The notes under the pieces were generated by a model that worked only from the letters and a program-made list of their open reading frames with translations, had not been told where the DNA came from and did not search any database. From Planctomycetota bacterium (GTDB lineage Bacteria; Planctomycetota; Phycisphaerae; Phycisphaerales; SM1A02): a stretch of 64,000 bases of DNA. Shown piece by piece: positions 1 to 9,022 of the stretch. Numbering within the stretch: the first letter of the stretch is position 1; every line of letters begins with the position of its first letter. Both the position numbers and the translations under genes were made by a program. Location: contig JADFFQ010000004.1 in assembly GCA_022568135.1 (NCBI GenBank), forward strand, positions 1 through 64,000, given 5' to 3'.

Positions 1-381
<381 letters not shown>

Positions 382-552
382 TCAAGTGCCACCTGCCTCA
401 AGCCGATGATGCAAGGGGCCAACCATGTCACGCGACCAAAGGGATCTCGCCATGTTTGTGGCCCAAACGCGCCCACGGCTGGGCCGTGACAGGTCGAGAC
501 AACCGTCAATCCATCCGGCAAACGCAGCTGTTGTTCGATCCACAGGAGTGGC

Positions 553-2916
553 GTGATAGGCAACCAGCCCAGCCAGCAGACAAGATCGCACACCCGCACC
601 GGCCTGGCCCTGGCGTTCAGCATGGTGCTGGGCGTTTGCGTTGTCCTCGCGGCACTCCTGGCTCTCTCGGCGTGGTGGGTCCGCAGGGACCTGAAGCAGA
701 TCACCCAAGTCGAGTTGCCGCGCGTGGACGCGGCCATGGAGATGGAGATCAACACCCTGGGCACCGGGCTGGCCGTGGCCCAATTCCTTTATGACCAGGA
801 CAACCAGCACCTGGAGCGCATCGCCAAGGATCGGGCGGACTTCAATCGGGCCTGGGAGGCTTATCACCGGCTTGCGGGGCCCGGCACAGTGGAGTCGGAG
901 TTGGCCGATCAAGCCCAGGAGTTGTATGAGCAGTTTTGCCAGGTCGGGGACGAGTTGATCGCGACCGATCGCCGAATCCTCGCTGAGCTGAAAACCGTGG
1001 GCGACCTCCTGACGGCGATCGACAATCTGCTGGATGAGAAGTTGCAACCGACGGCGGACTCAGATGAACTCAGACTGCTCATGGATCTGGAGATCGACGT
1101 CAACGAGATGTCCCGCCGGTTCAACGCCTACCTCACGACCGCAGACGAAGCGGCGCTGTCCGAATCCTTGACCGGAGATGAACAGGAGTTCCGCCAAGAC
1201 CTGGCCGCGCTCCAGTCAATGCCGCTTTCACAGGAGGAACAGGGATGGGCCCAGGAGTTGGAGCGGCTCTTTGAAGAAGTGGTCGCAGGGCACGCGACCG
1301 TCCACCAGGACAAACAGCTCTTGGATGGCGGCGTGGAGGAATTCGGTCGCCTCCGCATCGCGCTGGATGACCTGCTGGATGATTCGATCCAGCAGCGGGC
1401 GGTCGAGGATATCCGCAGCGCCTCGTCCTTGGCCGCGAGCCGGATGAAAGTGTTCACCCTGACCGCCGTGGTCCTTACCGTGGCAGCGTTGCTGCTGCTG
1501 GCTCCGATTCTGCGAGTCGCACGCAAGATGTCCGACACGGAGCGGCGACTGCGTGAGAGAGAGCACCAGCTTCGGCATGATGCGCTGCACGATTCTCTGA
1601 CCGGCTTATCCAATCGAGCCCTGCTCAACGACCGCATCGAGCAATGCATCGAGCGCGCGAAGCGCCACCGCGACTACAGATTCGCCTTGCTCTTCCTGGA
1701 CCTCGACCGCTTCAAGGTGATCAACGACAGCCTGGGGCACACGGTGGGGGATCAACTCCTGGTGGCCATCGCCAAGCGATTCGACGCGTGCCTGCGATCA
1801 ACGGACACCCTGGCTCGCCCGGATCGAGAGGTCCTTGCCCGCCTTGGTGGAGACGAATTCGTCATTCTGCTGGAGGATCTTCGAGACGACACGGACGCCA
1901 GCCGTGTCGCGGAGCGAATCCTGGCCGAACTGTCACCGGCCTTTCAGCTGGCAGGGCACGAGATCACCGCCAGCGCCAGCATCGGCATCGCGCTGAGTGG
2001 CACCGATTACGACCGGGCTGACTACATGCTGCGCGACGCCGACACCGCGATGTATCATGCCAAGGCCGCGGGTAGGAGCCGGTATCAGGTGTTTGACAAG
2101 CCCATGCATGAGCGGGCCGTGAAGCACCTGCAATTGGAAAGCGACCTTCGCCGGGCACTCGAGCGGCAGCAGTTCGAGCTGCATTACCAGCCCATCGTGT
2201 CGCTCAAGACCGCCAGGATCACGGGCTTCGAGGCCCTGATCCGCTGGAACCACCCGAAGCGCGGCCTCGTTTCCCCCGCGGACTTCATTCCCCTGGCCGA
2301 GGAGACCGGACTGATCGTGCCCATCGGCCGGTGGGTGCTCCACGAGGCGTGCCGGCAGTTGCGCGCCTGGCAGGAGCACTGCCCGCCCGACCAGTCGCTT
2401 TCGATCAACATCAACATCTCAAAGAGGCAGGTCTCGGAGGGCAATCTGGCTCGAGACGTCACCAAGGTGCTCAGAAGGACCGGGATTGACAGCCGGTGCT
2501 TGAAGCTGGAGATCACCGAAACCGTGATCATGGAGAATCCTGATTCCATCATGGCGGTGCTTGGGGAACTCAAGGAGCTTGGCGTCGAGTTACACATGGA
2601 CGACTTCGGCACGGGCTCTTCATCGCTCACCCACCTGCACCACTTCCCGCTGGATGTGCTCAAGATCGACCGCGCGTTCCTGGAGAACCTGCAGGGCAAC
2701 TTGCAGTATGCCGCCGTCGTCCATGCGGTCGTGACCCTGGCACACAACCTCAACATGGAAGTCACCGCCGAGGGCATCGAGACGTCTGAGCAACTGGCGC
2801 AGATCCTCGCCCTGGATTGCGACTACGGCCAGGGATTCCTGTTCTCCAAGCCGCTGGGCGCCGCGGAGGCGGAGGCGGTCATCGGCAAGCAGTTCCTCCT
2901 TCACCAGGCCGCGTGA
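553..2916 (+). CDS. Membrane-anchored GGDEF-EAL cyclic-di-GMP protein
   Basis: A bifunctional-type signalling protein of 787 residues. TM1 is at about 17-44, followed by a mostly helical extracytoplasmic region (about 45-298) and TM2 at about 300-320. The GGDEF domain has an intact signature at residues 432-436, and the EAL domain has EALIRWNHP starting at residue 560. The canonical inhibitory RxxD site before GGDEF is absent (RPDREVLA stands there), so product inhibition of any cyclase activity may be missing. The EAL domain keeps the expected acidic motifs (ENP, DDFGTG, KIDR, EGIE), so phosphodiesterase activity is plausible. The start is GTG at 553 behind AGGAG with four bases spacing. No HAMP or PAS domain is obvious between TM2 and GGDEF. 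Which activity dominates cannot be told from sequence. Confidence 0.92.
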   Translation: MIGNQPSQQTRSHTRTGLALAFSMVLGVCVVLAALLALSAWWVRRDLKQITQVELPRVDAAMEMEINTLGTGLAVAQFLYDQDNQHLERIAKDRADFNRAWEAYHRLAGPGTVESELADQAQELYEQFCQVGDELIATDRRILAELKTVGDLLTAIDNLLDEKLQPTADSDELRLLMDLEIDVNEMSRRFNAYLTTADEAALSESLTGDEQEFRQDLAALQSMPLSQEEQGWAQELERLFEEVVAGHATVHQDKQLLDGGVEEFGRLRIALDDLLDDSIQQRAVEDIRSASSLAASRMKVFTLTAVVLTVAALLLLAPILRVARKMSDTERRLREREHQLRHDALHDSLTGLSNRALLNDRIEQCIERAKRHRDYRFALLFLDLDRFKVINDSLGHTVGDQLLVAIAKRFDACLRSTDTLARPDREVLARLGGDEFVILLEDLRDDTDASRVAERILAELSPAFQLAGHEITASASIGIALSGTDYDRADYMLRDADTAMYHAKAAGRSRYQVFDKPMHERAVKHLQLESDLRRALERQQFELHYQPIVSLKTARITGFEALIRWNHPKRGLVSPADFIPLAEETGLIVPIGRWVLHEACRQLRAWQEHCPPDQSLSININISKRQVSEGNLARDVTKVLRRTGIDSRCLKLEITETVIMENPDSIMAVLGELKELGVELHMDDFGTGSSSLTHLHHFPLDVLKIDRAFLENLQGNLQYAAVVHAVVTLAHNLNMEVTAEGIETSEQLAQILALDCDYGQGFLFSKPLGAAEAEAVIGKQFLLHQAA

Positions 2917-3028
2917 TCGCCTCACCGTTCGGTCCAAAGCCGGGGCACCGCAGCACCATTGCTCCGGACGTTGACGGCCGTACCATGCGCATCTAGCATC
3001 CGCCTCCCGTTCGATGTTGGAGCGCATT

Positions 3029-3784
3029 GTGCCGACCGCCGTTATCAGCGACATCCACGCCAACCTCGAGGCGCTCCAGGCGGTGCTCGATCACATCGAC
3101 ACCCAGAACATCGATCGCATCATCTGTCTGGGCGATATTCTCGGCTACGGCCCCAGCCCGGTGGAGTGCGTCGATCTGGTGGCCGAGCGCTGTGAATGGT
3201 CGTTGATGGGCAACCATGACTTCGGCGTGGTCTACGAGCCGACCAACTTCAACCTCGCCGCGGAGCAGGCCGCGTACTGGTCCAGAGAGCAGTTCGAAGC
3301 TCAACCGGGCAGCGACAAAAGCGCCAAACGTTGGGAGTTCCTCAGTCGGCTCCGCGTGCGCGTGAGCTTCGACAGCTTCTTGTGCGTTCACGGCACGCCC
3401 CGCCGGCCGATCAACGAGTATCTCTTCCCGGAGGACGCCCTGAACTCTCCCGTGAAGATGCAGCAGATCTTCGAGCTGATCGACCGGTACTGCCTGGTCG
3501 GCCACACCCATGTCCCCGGGGTGTTTACCGACGAGCCGGATTTTTATCCGCCGGACGATCTTGACGGGGAATACAAGCTTCGCGAGGATGAAAAAGCGAT
3601 CATCAACCCCGGCTCGGTGGGCCAACCGCGCGACCTCGACCCGCGAGCCAGCTACGCCGTCATTGACGACGATCGCGTCAGATTCATCCGCCTGGAGTAC
3701 GATATCGATGCGGTCGTGGCCAAGATCCGCAGCGTCCCGGAGCTTCTGGATTGGCTGGGTGAACGGCTCTACGAAGGCAGATAA
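3029..3784 (+). CDS. Calcineurin-like metallophosphoesterase (YfcE/MJ0936 type)
   Basis: A small cytoplasmic metal-dependent phosphoesterase. The metal-binding motifs appear in order: SDIHAN near the N-terminus, then LGDILGYGP, MGNHD, and near the C-terminus GHTHVPG followed by a NPGSVGQPRD segment typical of the single-domain phosphodiesterase subfamily. There is no signal peptide or membrane segment. An ATG exists at 3014. I prefer GTG at 3029 because GGAG lies six bases upstream and the protein then begins immediately before the first beta strand, as is usual in the family. The substrate (cyclic nucleotide, small phosphodiester) is unknown. It lies 50-60 bases upstream of yidC on the same strand, so cotranscription is possible. 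Confidence 0.88.
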   Translation: MPTAVISDIHANLEALQAVLDHIDTQNIDRIICLGDILGYGPSPVECVDLVAERCEWSLMGNHDFGVVYEPTNFNLAAEQAAYWSREQFEAQPGSDKSAKRWEFLSRLRVRVSFDSFLCVHGTPRRPINEYLFPEDALNSPVKMQQIFELIDRYCLVGHTHVPGVFTDEPDFYPPDDLDGEYKLREDEKAIINPGSVGQPRDLDPRASYAVIDDDRVRFIRLEYDIDAVVAKIRSVPELLDWLGERLYEGR

Positions 3785-3845
3785 CTCGCGGCCTGCCGAG
3801 TGGCGCGACCGCCCGGTGAGCCGATGATCCTCGGTGTCTTCCCGC

Positions 3846-6149
3846 ATGGATCCTCGCGTACGACGCATTGCCATCACCGTTTTCGTGCTCGCCCTGGCCG
3901 GCGGCGTCGTGGTGTCGATGCTGCTGCCAAAGCGGTCCCCCCCGGCCAGCCCGCCTCCGACCGCTCAACAGACCCAGGCCGTCACGCAACCACCCGAGCC
4001 CGAACGATCCAGTGAGACAGCCGCAACCCAGGATTCCGACCCGGCCGGCGACACCTCCGCCGACGTTCCACTTGCCGGCGAGGCCGCCAAACCGTTGGGT
4101 GCTCTGCGGGCCATCGCCCCGCCGGGGGAGATCTCCGCGCCCGGTGTCGCGCCGCATCCGCTGGGCTCGCTCGAACCACGCGATCACCGCATGCAGTTGC
4201 AGCTCTCCCGCCGTGGCGCGGGCATCAAGTCGATCGCCTACAGCAACATCTGGGAGACCGCGTTCGCGAAGCGCCAGGCGGACGCCTATTACCAAGCCGT
4301 GGCCGTCGGCCGAACCCACGGCGATCCATTACCCGACGAGCGGTGGCGCTACATCCTGCAAACCGAGCAGCCGTACAAGTGGTACGACGGCACGGCAAAC
4401 TCTTGGCTATCCCTCACCGTGCCCCTTCTTGCTGTGTATCGAGTTGAGATCAACGGCGAGCGGGTCCCTCTGCTGAAAGAATCAGTCTGGTCGCAGACGG
4501 CTCCCGGCCGCTTCGAGACCCGAGTGGTGGACGACGATGACACACCCATCCTGCACATCACTCGACAGCTCATCCTTGGCAGCAACTATGACATCACCTT
4601 CGAGCAGCGCCTCACCAACCTGACCGAGAGGTCGTTGGAGGTCAGATGGGTGCAATACGGCCCCCCGGAACTGCGAATGGATCGAGCGCGGTACATCGAT
4701 CGCCGGCGGGATCGCATCGCCTTCCTCCAATATCCCGACACCTTTCCCGAGATCATCAACACCCACGACAACGACTATCTCTTCGAGCACGGCCCTCTCT
4801 TGAAACGAACTGACAAGGCGCGCGAGCTGGTCGATCGCGCCAAGAAGGCCAATGTCGCCGTCGATTCGCAAAAGCTCAACGAACTGCTGACTCTCTGGCC
4901 GACGCAGGAAAGCCTCAACGAGAACTACGAGCTTGCATGGTTCGCCGCGACCAACCGGTACTTTGCGCTCGCGGTGCATCCGATCGTTGATGCGCAGGGC
5001 GGCGGAAATCGCTCGCTTGAGGACGTCGTATCAGAAATCCGCACGGAAGCTCCCGGCAACAAAGGCGACAACAACCGGATCGCCTTCACCACCTTGTACA
5101 GCCCCAAGCGTGCAATCGCCCCGGGCGGAGAAGTCGCCTTCGATCTCGGCGTCTACGCAGGCCCGCTGGATCGCGAAATCCTCGGCAAAGAGGAACCGTT
5201 CAAGTCGCTGCACATGCAGGGGCTGATCCTCTACCAGATGTCCAGCTTCTGCGCGATCTGCACCTTCCAATGGCTGGCCAAAGGCCTGCTGTGGTTTCTC
5301 TCGGGTGTGCACTTCGTCATTCTCGACTGGGGCCTGGCCATCATCCTCCTTGTCGTCGTGGTCCGCACGTTGCTGCACCCGCTGACCAAGAAAGCCCAGG
5401 TCAACATGCAGCGCTTCGGGAAGGTGATGGGCGATCTGAAACCCGAGATCGAGAAGCTCCAGAAGAAGTACAAGGACGAACCAAAGAAGCTCCAGCAGGA
5501 GCAGATGCGGATGATGCGCGAGCGGGGCGTCAATCCGTTTCAGATGCTGGGGTGCCTGCCGATGTTCCTCCAGATGCCGATCTGGGTGGCGCTGTATGCC
5601 ATGCTGTACTTCGCGTTTGAGCTGCGGCACGAGCCGGCGTTCTGGGGGTTCTTCCAGTTCTTTTGGAACTGGCCGTTTCTCGCCGACCTCTCCAGTGCCG
5701 ACCACTTCTTCTGGGAGTTCGACGAACCCTTTACATTCCTGAAGTTCTTCAACGTCACCGGCATCAACTTCCTGCCCATCCTCATGGGACTGGTGTTCTT
5801 CTTTCAACAGAAGTACATGGCCCCGCCGCCCAGCCCCTCGATGACCAAGGAGCAGATTCAGCAGCAAAAGATCATGAAGGTGATGATGGTCGTGCTGTTC
5901 CCGATCATGCTCTATAGCGCTCCTTCAGGGCTGACGTTGTACATCTTCACCTCCAGCCTCTTCGGCATCATCGAGAGCCGCCACATCCGCAAGCACATCA
6001 AGGACGTCGATCTCACCCCGCCCAAACCCAAACCCCAGGCGAAGCGCAAGCCCAAGGACCCGCAGGCCAGAGCCTTCGCCGACGCGATCGATCGCGCCAA
6101 GGCCAAGCGCCGCCCCCCGGCGAAGCACTTCAAGAAACGCAAGAGCTAA
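3846..6149 (+). CDS. yidC: Membrane protein insertase YidC
   Basis: YidC/Oxa1 insertase of about 767 residues, which inserts and folds inner-membrane proteins alone or with SecYEG. The N-terminal TM helix (RIAITVFVLALAGGVVVSML) is followed by a Pro/Thr-rich linker, a large periplasmic beta-rich domain, then the Oxa1 core. The core includes the hairpin HPLTKKAQVNMQRFGKVM, the conserved stretch NPFQMLGCLPMFLQMPIW, and the last TM SGLTLYIFTSSLFGIIES. The C-terminus is a Lys/Arg-rich tail, common where YidC contacts ribosomes. GTG at 3834 is an alternative start, but neither start has a clear Shine-Dalgarno. It sits just upstream of mnmE, the classical origin-region order (yidC-mnmE), although rnpA/rpmH are not in the window. 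Confidence 0.95.
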   Translation: MDPRVRRIAITVFVLALAGGVVVSMLLPKRSPPASPPPTAQQTQAVTQPPEPERSSETAATQDSDPAGDTSADVPLAGEAAKPLGALRAIAPPGEISAPGVAPHPLGSLEPRDHRMQLQLSRRGAGIKSIAYSNIWETAFAKRQADAYYQAVAVGRTHGDPLPDERWRYILQTEQPYKWYDGTANSWLSLTVPLLAVYRVEINGERVPLLKESVWSQTAPGRFETRVVDDDDTPILHITRQLILGSNYDITFEQRLTNLTERSLEVRWVQYGPPELRMDRARYIDRRRDRIAFLQYPDTFPEIINTHDNDYLFEHGPLLKRTDKARELVDRAKKANVAVDSQKLNELLTLWPTQESLNENYELAWFAATNRYFALAVHPIVDAQGGGNRSLEDVVSEIRTEAPGNKGDNNRIAFTTLYSPKRAIAPGGEVAFDLGVYAGPLDREILGKEEPFKSLHMQGLILYQMSSFCAICTFQWLAKGLLWFLSGVHFVILDWGLAIILLVVVVRTLLHPLTKKAQVNMQRFGKVMGDLKPEIEKLQKKYKDEPKKLQQEQMRMMRERGVNPFQMLGCLPMFLQMPIWVALYAMLYFAFELRHEPAFWGFFQFFWNWPFLADLSSADHFFWEFDEPFTFLKFFNVTGINFLPILMGLVFFFQQKYMAPPPSPSMTKEQIQQQKIMKVMMVVLFPIMLYSAPSGLTLYIFTSSLFGIIESRHIRKHIKDVDLTPPKPKPQAKRKPKDPQARAFADAIDRAKAKRRPPAKHFKKRKS

Positions 6150-6214
6150 CTTGTTTAGCCGCCGCCTCCCGGCGGCGGATCTCCAGCCGGCGGACCTCCA
6201 AGCGGCGCATCACC

Positions 6215-7609
6215 GTGGACACCTCAGCCGTCATTCTTGCCGTTGCTTCGCCGCCCGGCCGATCGCCGCGCGGCATCATTCGCATCAGCGGCCCCGCCGC
6301 GTTTGATCTGCTGCGCCCACATCTGCACGCCGCTGCGTTGGGTAAGCGCCAGATGCAAGCCGGCCGCTTGCGGCTTCGCGCGCTCGATCTACCGGTGATG
6401 CTACTGGCGTTCCCCGCGCCGCATTCGTACACGGGCGAGAACTCGGCCGAACTGCAAATGCCCGGCAATCCGGATCTCCTGCATCGCGTCATCGACAACT
6501 TGATCGACTCCGCTGGGGCCATCGGCATCGAAGCCCGCCGAGCCGAGGCCGGTGAGTTCACCGCCCGAGCGTTCTTCAACGGCAAGCTAACCCTCACCCA
6601 GGCGGAAGGCGTGGCCGCGATCATCGCCGCCCAATCCGACGCCCAGTTGCGAGCCGCTGGGTTCCTGTGCAGTGGCAGACTCGGATCCTTTGCCCACAAA
6701 CTGGCCGATGACCTTGCCAATGCCCTGGCCCTGGTCGAAGCCGGCATCGACTTCACCGACGCTGAAGATGTCGTCGCCATCAGCCCGCACGATCTTCACG
6801 CACGACTCGTTGCCCTCTATAACGACGTCGAAGCGCAGCTGAACCGCTCCATCGGCATGGAACAGCTTGACGCGATCCCCTGGGTGGTGCTCACCGGCCG
6901 ACCCAACGCGGGCAAGTCAACGCTCTTCAACGCATTGCTCACCCGGCCGCGAGCCGTCGTCTCCCAAGTGCCCGGCACCACCCGCGATGTGCTCACCGAA
7001 CCGTTGACCCTTGACACCCCCCACGGATCGGCTGAGGTGATGCTCGTTGATCTCGCCGGCGCCGACGCGGGCGAATCGCTGCTCAACCAGCAGATGCAAT
7101 CAGCGGCACACCAAGCCATCGACCGCGCTGAGCTGATCCTCGACTGCGTCCCCGTCGATCATCCGCTTGCGGCTTCGCGCGACAACAACGAACTGCTCAT
7201 TCGTACGAAAAGCGATCTCGACCCACAAACCGCCGCTTGCGGCTTCGCGGTCAGCGCCGTCACCGGAACGGGTCTCCGTGAGTTGCGGGCGATGATCGCC
7301 GAGCGCCTCGCCGATCGCGCAGTCAACCTCGCCGCCGATGTTCTGGCCCTACACCCCCGTCATGAAGCAGCGATGCGCGCCGCAGGGCAAAGCCTCGTCG
7401 AAGCCATCGACCTTACCGAACCGTCGCTCCGGGCGAAGGAAAACGGGAAGGAAAACGGGGTCGGGAGTCATTTCGGCCACTTGCCGCACCCGGAGCTGAT
7501 CGCCGCGGCCATGCGCCTCGCCCTGGACAACCTCTCGGAGCTCGCCGGCGACATCACCCCCGACGACGTCCTCGGGCGAATCTTCTCCACCTTCTGCATC
7601 GGCAAGTAA
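6215..7609 (+). CDS. mnmE: tRNA uridine-5-carboxymethylaminomethyl modification GTPase MnmE
   Basis: MnmE works with MnmG to modify U34 of tRNAs reading NNA/NNG codons. The N-terminal tetrahydrofolate-binding domain reads SPPGRSPRGIIRISGP and YTGENSAE. The G domain has G1 GRPNAGKST at about 228-236, G2 PGTTRD, G3 DLAG, G4 TKSD and G5 SAVTG. The C-terminus is FCIGK, the catalytic-Cys motif of true MnmE. At 464 residues it has family length. Start GTG at 6215. Oddly, the gene carries three identical copies of a 17-bp word in three different reading frames (see findings). The G4-G5 interval is short, and a KENGKENG stretch at about 410 looks like inserted low complexity. Confidence 0.95.
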   Translation: MDTSAVILAVASPPGRSPRGIIRISGPAAFDLLRPHLHAAALGKRQMQAGRLRLRALDLPVMLLAFPAPHSYTGENSAELQMPGNPDLLHRVIDNLIDSAGAIGIEARRAEAGEFTARAFFNGKLTLTQAEGVAAIIAAQSDAQLRAAGFLCSGRLGSFAHKLADDLANALALVEAGIDFTDAEDVVAISPHDLHARLVALYNDVEAQLNRSIGMEQLDAIPWVVLTGRPNAGKSTLFNALLTRPRAVVSQVPGTTRDVLTEPLTLDTPHGSAEVMLVDLAGADAGESLLNQQMQSAAHQAIDRAELILDCVPVDHPLAASRDNNELLIRTKSDLDPQTAACGFAVSAVTGTGLRELRAMIAERLADRAVNLAADVLALHPRHEAAMRAAGQSLVEAIDLTEPSLRAKENGKENGVGSHFGHLPHPELIAAAMRLALDNLSELAGDITPDDVLGRIFSTFCIGK

Positions 7610-7621
7610 CGCCAACCCGAA

Positions 7622-7642
7622 AAACCGGACCAGGTCCGGTTT
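7622..7642. repeat. 21-bp perfect palindrome, copy 1 of 2 (possible bidirectional terminator)
   Basis: Arms AAACCGGACC and GGTCCGGTTT surround a single A. It lies 12 bases after the mnmE stop and 34 bases from the stop of the converging aceA. An identical 21-mer is found at 58752-58772, again between convergent genes. There is no long T tract, so it is either a Rho-assisted terminator or a repeated extragenic palindrome. Confidence 0.8.
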
Positions 7643-7675
7643 CGGGGCACGTCGCGCCCCCTTCCTCGCCCCAGC

Positions 7676-8998
7676 TCATCGCCTCGGATTCGACGGCGGT
7701 CGGAACTGCCTTGTCTCTGTCGAGTCGGTGAGGGCCAGCGTCGAAGCGGCGCCGTTTGAGAGCACCTTGGCCACCTCATCGAAGTAGCCCGTGCCCACCT
7801 CCCGCTGGTGCCGAACTGCGCTATAGCCTACGCGCGCGTCGGCGAATTCCTCCTGCTGCAGCCGGGCATAGGCGGCCATACCGCTCTTCTTGTATTCACG
7901 GGCCAGCCGGAACATCGAATGATTCAGCGAATGGAACCCGGCCAGCGTCACGAATTGGAACTTGTACCCCATCGCACCCAGCTCACGTTGAAAGTGGGCG
8001 ATCGTGTCATCGTCTAGGTACTGTTTCCAATTGAACGATGGCGAGCAGTTGTAGGCCAGCAGCTTGTCCGGGAACTGGGCGTGGATGGCTTCGGCGAAGC
8101 GCCTGGCCTCAGCAAGATCGGGCGTCACCGTCTCGCACCACAGCAGATCAGCATACGGGGCACTGGCCAGGCTCCGGGCGATGGCAAAGTCCAGCCCGCC
8201 TCGAACATGAACATACCCCTCGACAGTGTGCGGCTCGTCGGTCACGAACGGGGCATCGGCGGCGTCTACGGCGCATGTGAGCAGCTTTGCGCTGTTGGCG
8301 TCGGTCCTGGCTATGAGCACCGTAGGCACTCCCAGCACATCGGCTGCGAGACGGGCTGCGACCAGTGTGCGGATGAATTGACTCGTCGGGATCAGGACCT
8401 TACCGCCGAGGTGTCCGCATTTCTTTGCCGATGACAGTTGGTCCTCAAAGTGCACCCCGGCCGCCCCGGCTTCGATCATCGCCTTGGTCAGTTCAAACGC
8501 ATTCAGCGGTCCGCCGAAGCCCGCCTCAGCGTCGGCGACGATGGGCGCGTACCAGTGGCGAGTCAGATGGCCCTCCGCCCGCTCGATCTGGTCTGCTCGC
8601 TGCAAAGCTTGGCTGATTCCCCTCACCGCTGTCGGCACGCTGTTCACCGGGTAGAGGCTCTGATCCGGATACATCTGCCCCGACAGGTTCTGATCGGCCG
8701 CGACTTGCCAGCCGCTCACGTAGATCGCCTGCAAGCCGGCTCGCACCTGCTGCATAGCCTGGTTGCCTGTCACCGCGCCCAGCGCAGCAATGTACGGTTC
8801 AGTCCGCAGCAGCTCCCAGAGCCGCCGGGCCCCCAGATCGGCCACCGTGTACTGGATCCGCACCGAACCCCGCAGACGCTCGACATCCTGTTCACCGTAC
8901 GGCCGAGCGATCCCCCGCCAGCGGTCCCAGTCGGCGCCGGGCTCGACGATTGAGCCGCGGTGATGATCGTTCGTGATCGAGCTGCGAATGAAGTTCAT
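7676..8998 (-). CDS. aceA: Isocitrate lyase
   Basis: Cleaves isocitrate to succinate and glyoxylate, the first glyoxylate-shunt reaction, in the cytoplasm. At 440 residues it has the length of bacterial isocitrate lyases. The signature KKCGHLGGK is at about 192-200, with the catalytic base Cys194. Other landmarks are YPDQSLYP, the metal-binding stretch [13 protein letters not shown], and the NCSPSFNW substrate motif. It lies 24 bases downstream of aceB on the same strand, so the two form an aceBA operon. The start ATG at 8998 follows a run of seven G then AAAAAGATC, an unusual poly-G ribosome-binding region. Presence of the pair implies growth on acetate or fatty acids, or a gluconeogenic need. 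Confidence 0.96.
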   Translation of the reverse strand: MNFIRSSITNDHHRGSIVEPGADWDRWRGIARPYGEQDVERLRGSVRIQYTVADLGARRLWELLRTEPYIAALGAVTGNQAMQQVRAGLQAIYVSGWQVAADQNLSGQMYPDQSLYPVNSVPTAVRGISQALQRADQIERAEGHLTRHWYAPIVADAEAGFGGPLNAFELTKAMIEAGAAGVHFEDQLSSAKKCGHLGGKVLIPTSQFIRTLVAARLAADVLGVPTVLIARTDANSAKLLTCAVDAADAPFVTDEPHTVEGYVHVRGGLDFAIARSLASAPYADLLWCETVTPDLAEARRFAEAIHAQFPDKLLAYNCSPSFNWKQYLDDDTIAHFQRELGAMGYKFQFVTLAGFHSLNHSMFRLAREYKKSGMAAYARLQQEEFADARVGYSAVRHQREVGTGYFDEVAKVLSNGAASTLALTDSTETRQFRPPSNPRR

Positions 8999-9022
8999 GA
9001 TCTTTTTCCCCCCCGCAATCCC

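Noticed and set aside
5031-5867. 278-codon open frame antisense to yidC
   Set aside because: Shadow of the well-supported yidC gene; high-GC DNA gives long antisense frames.
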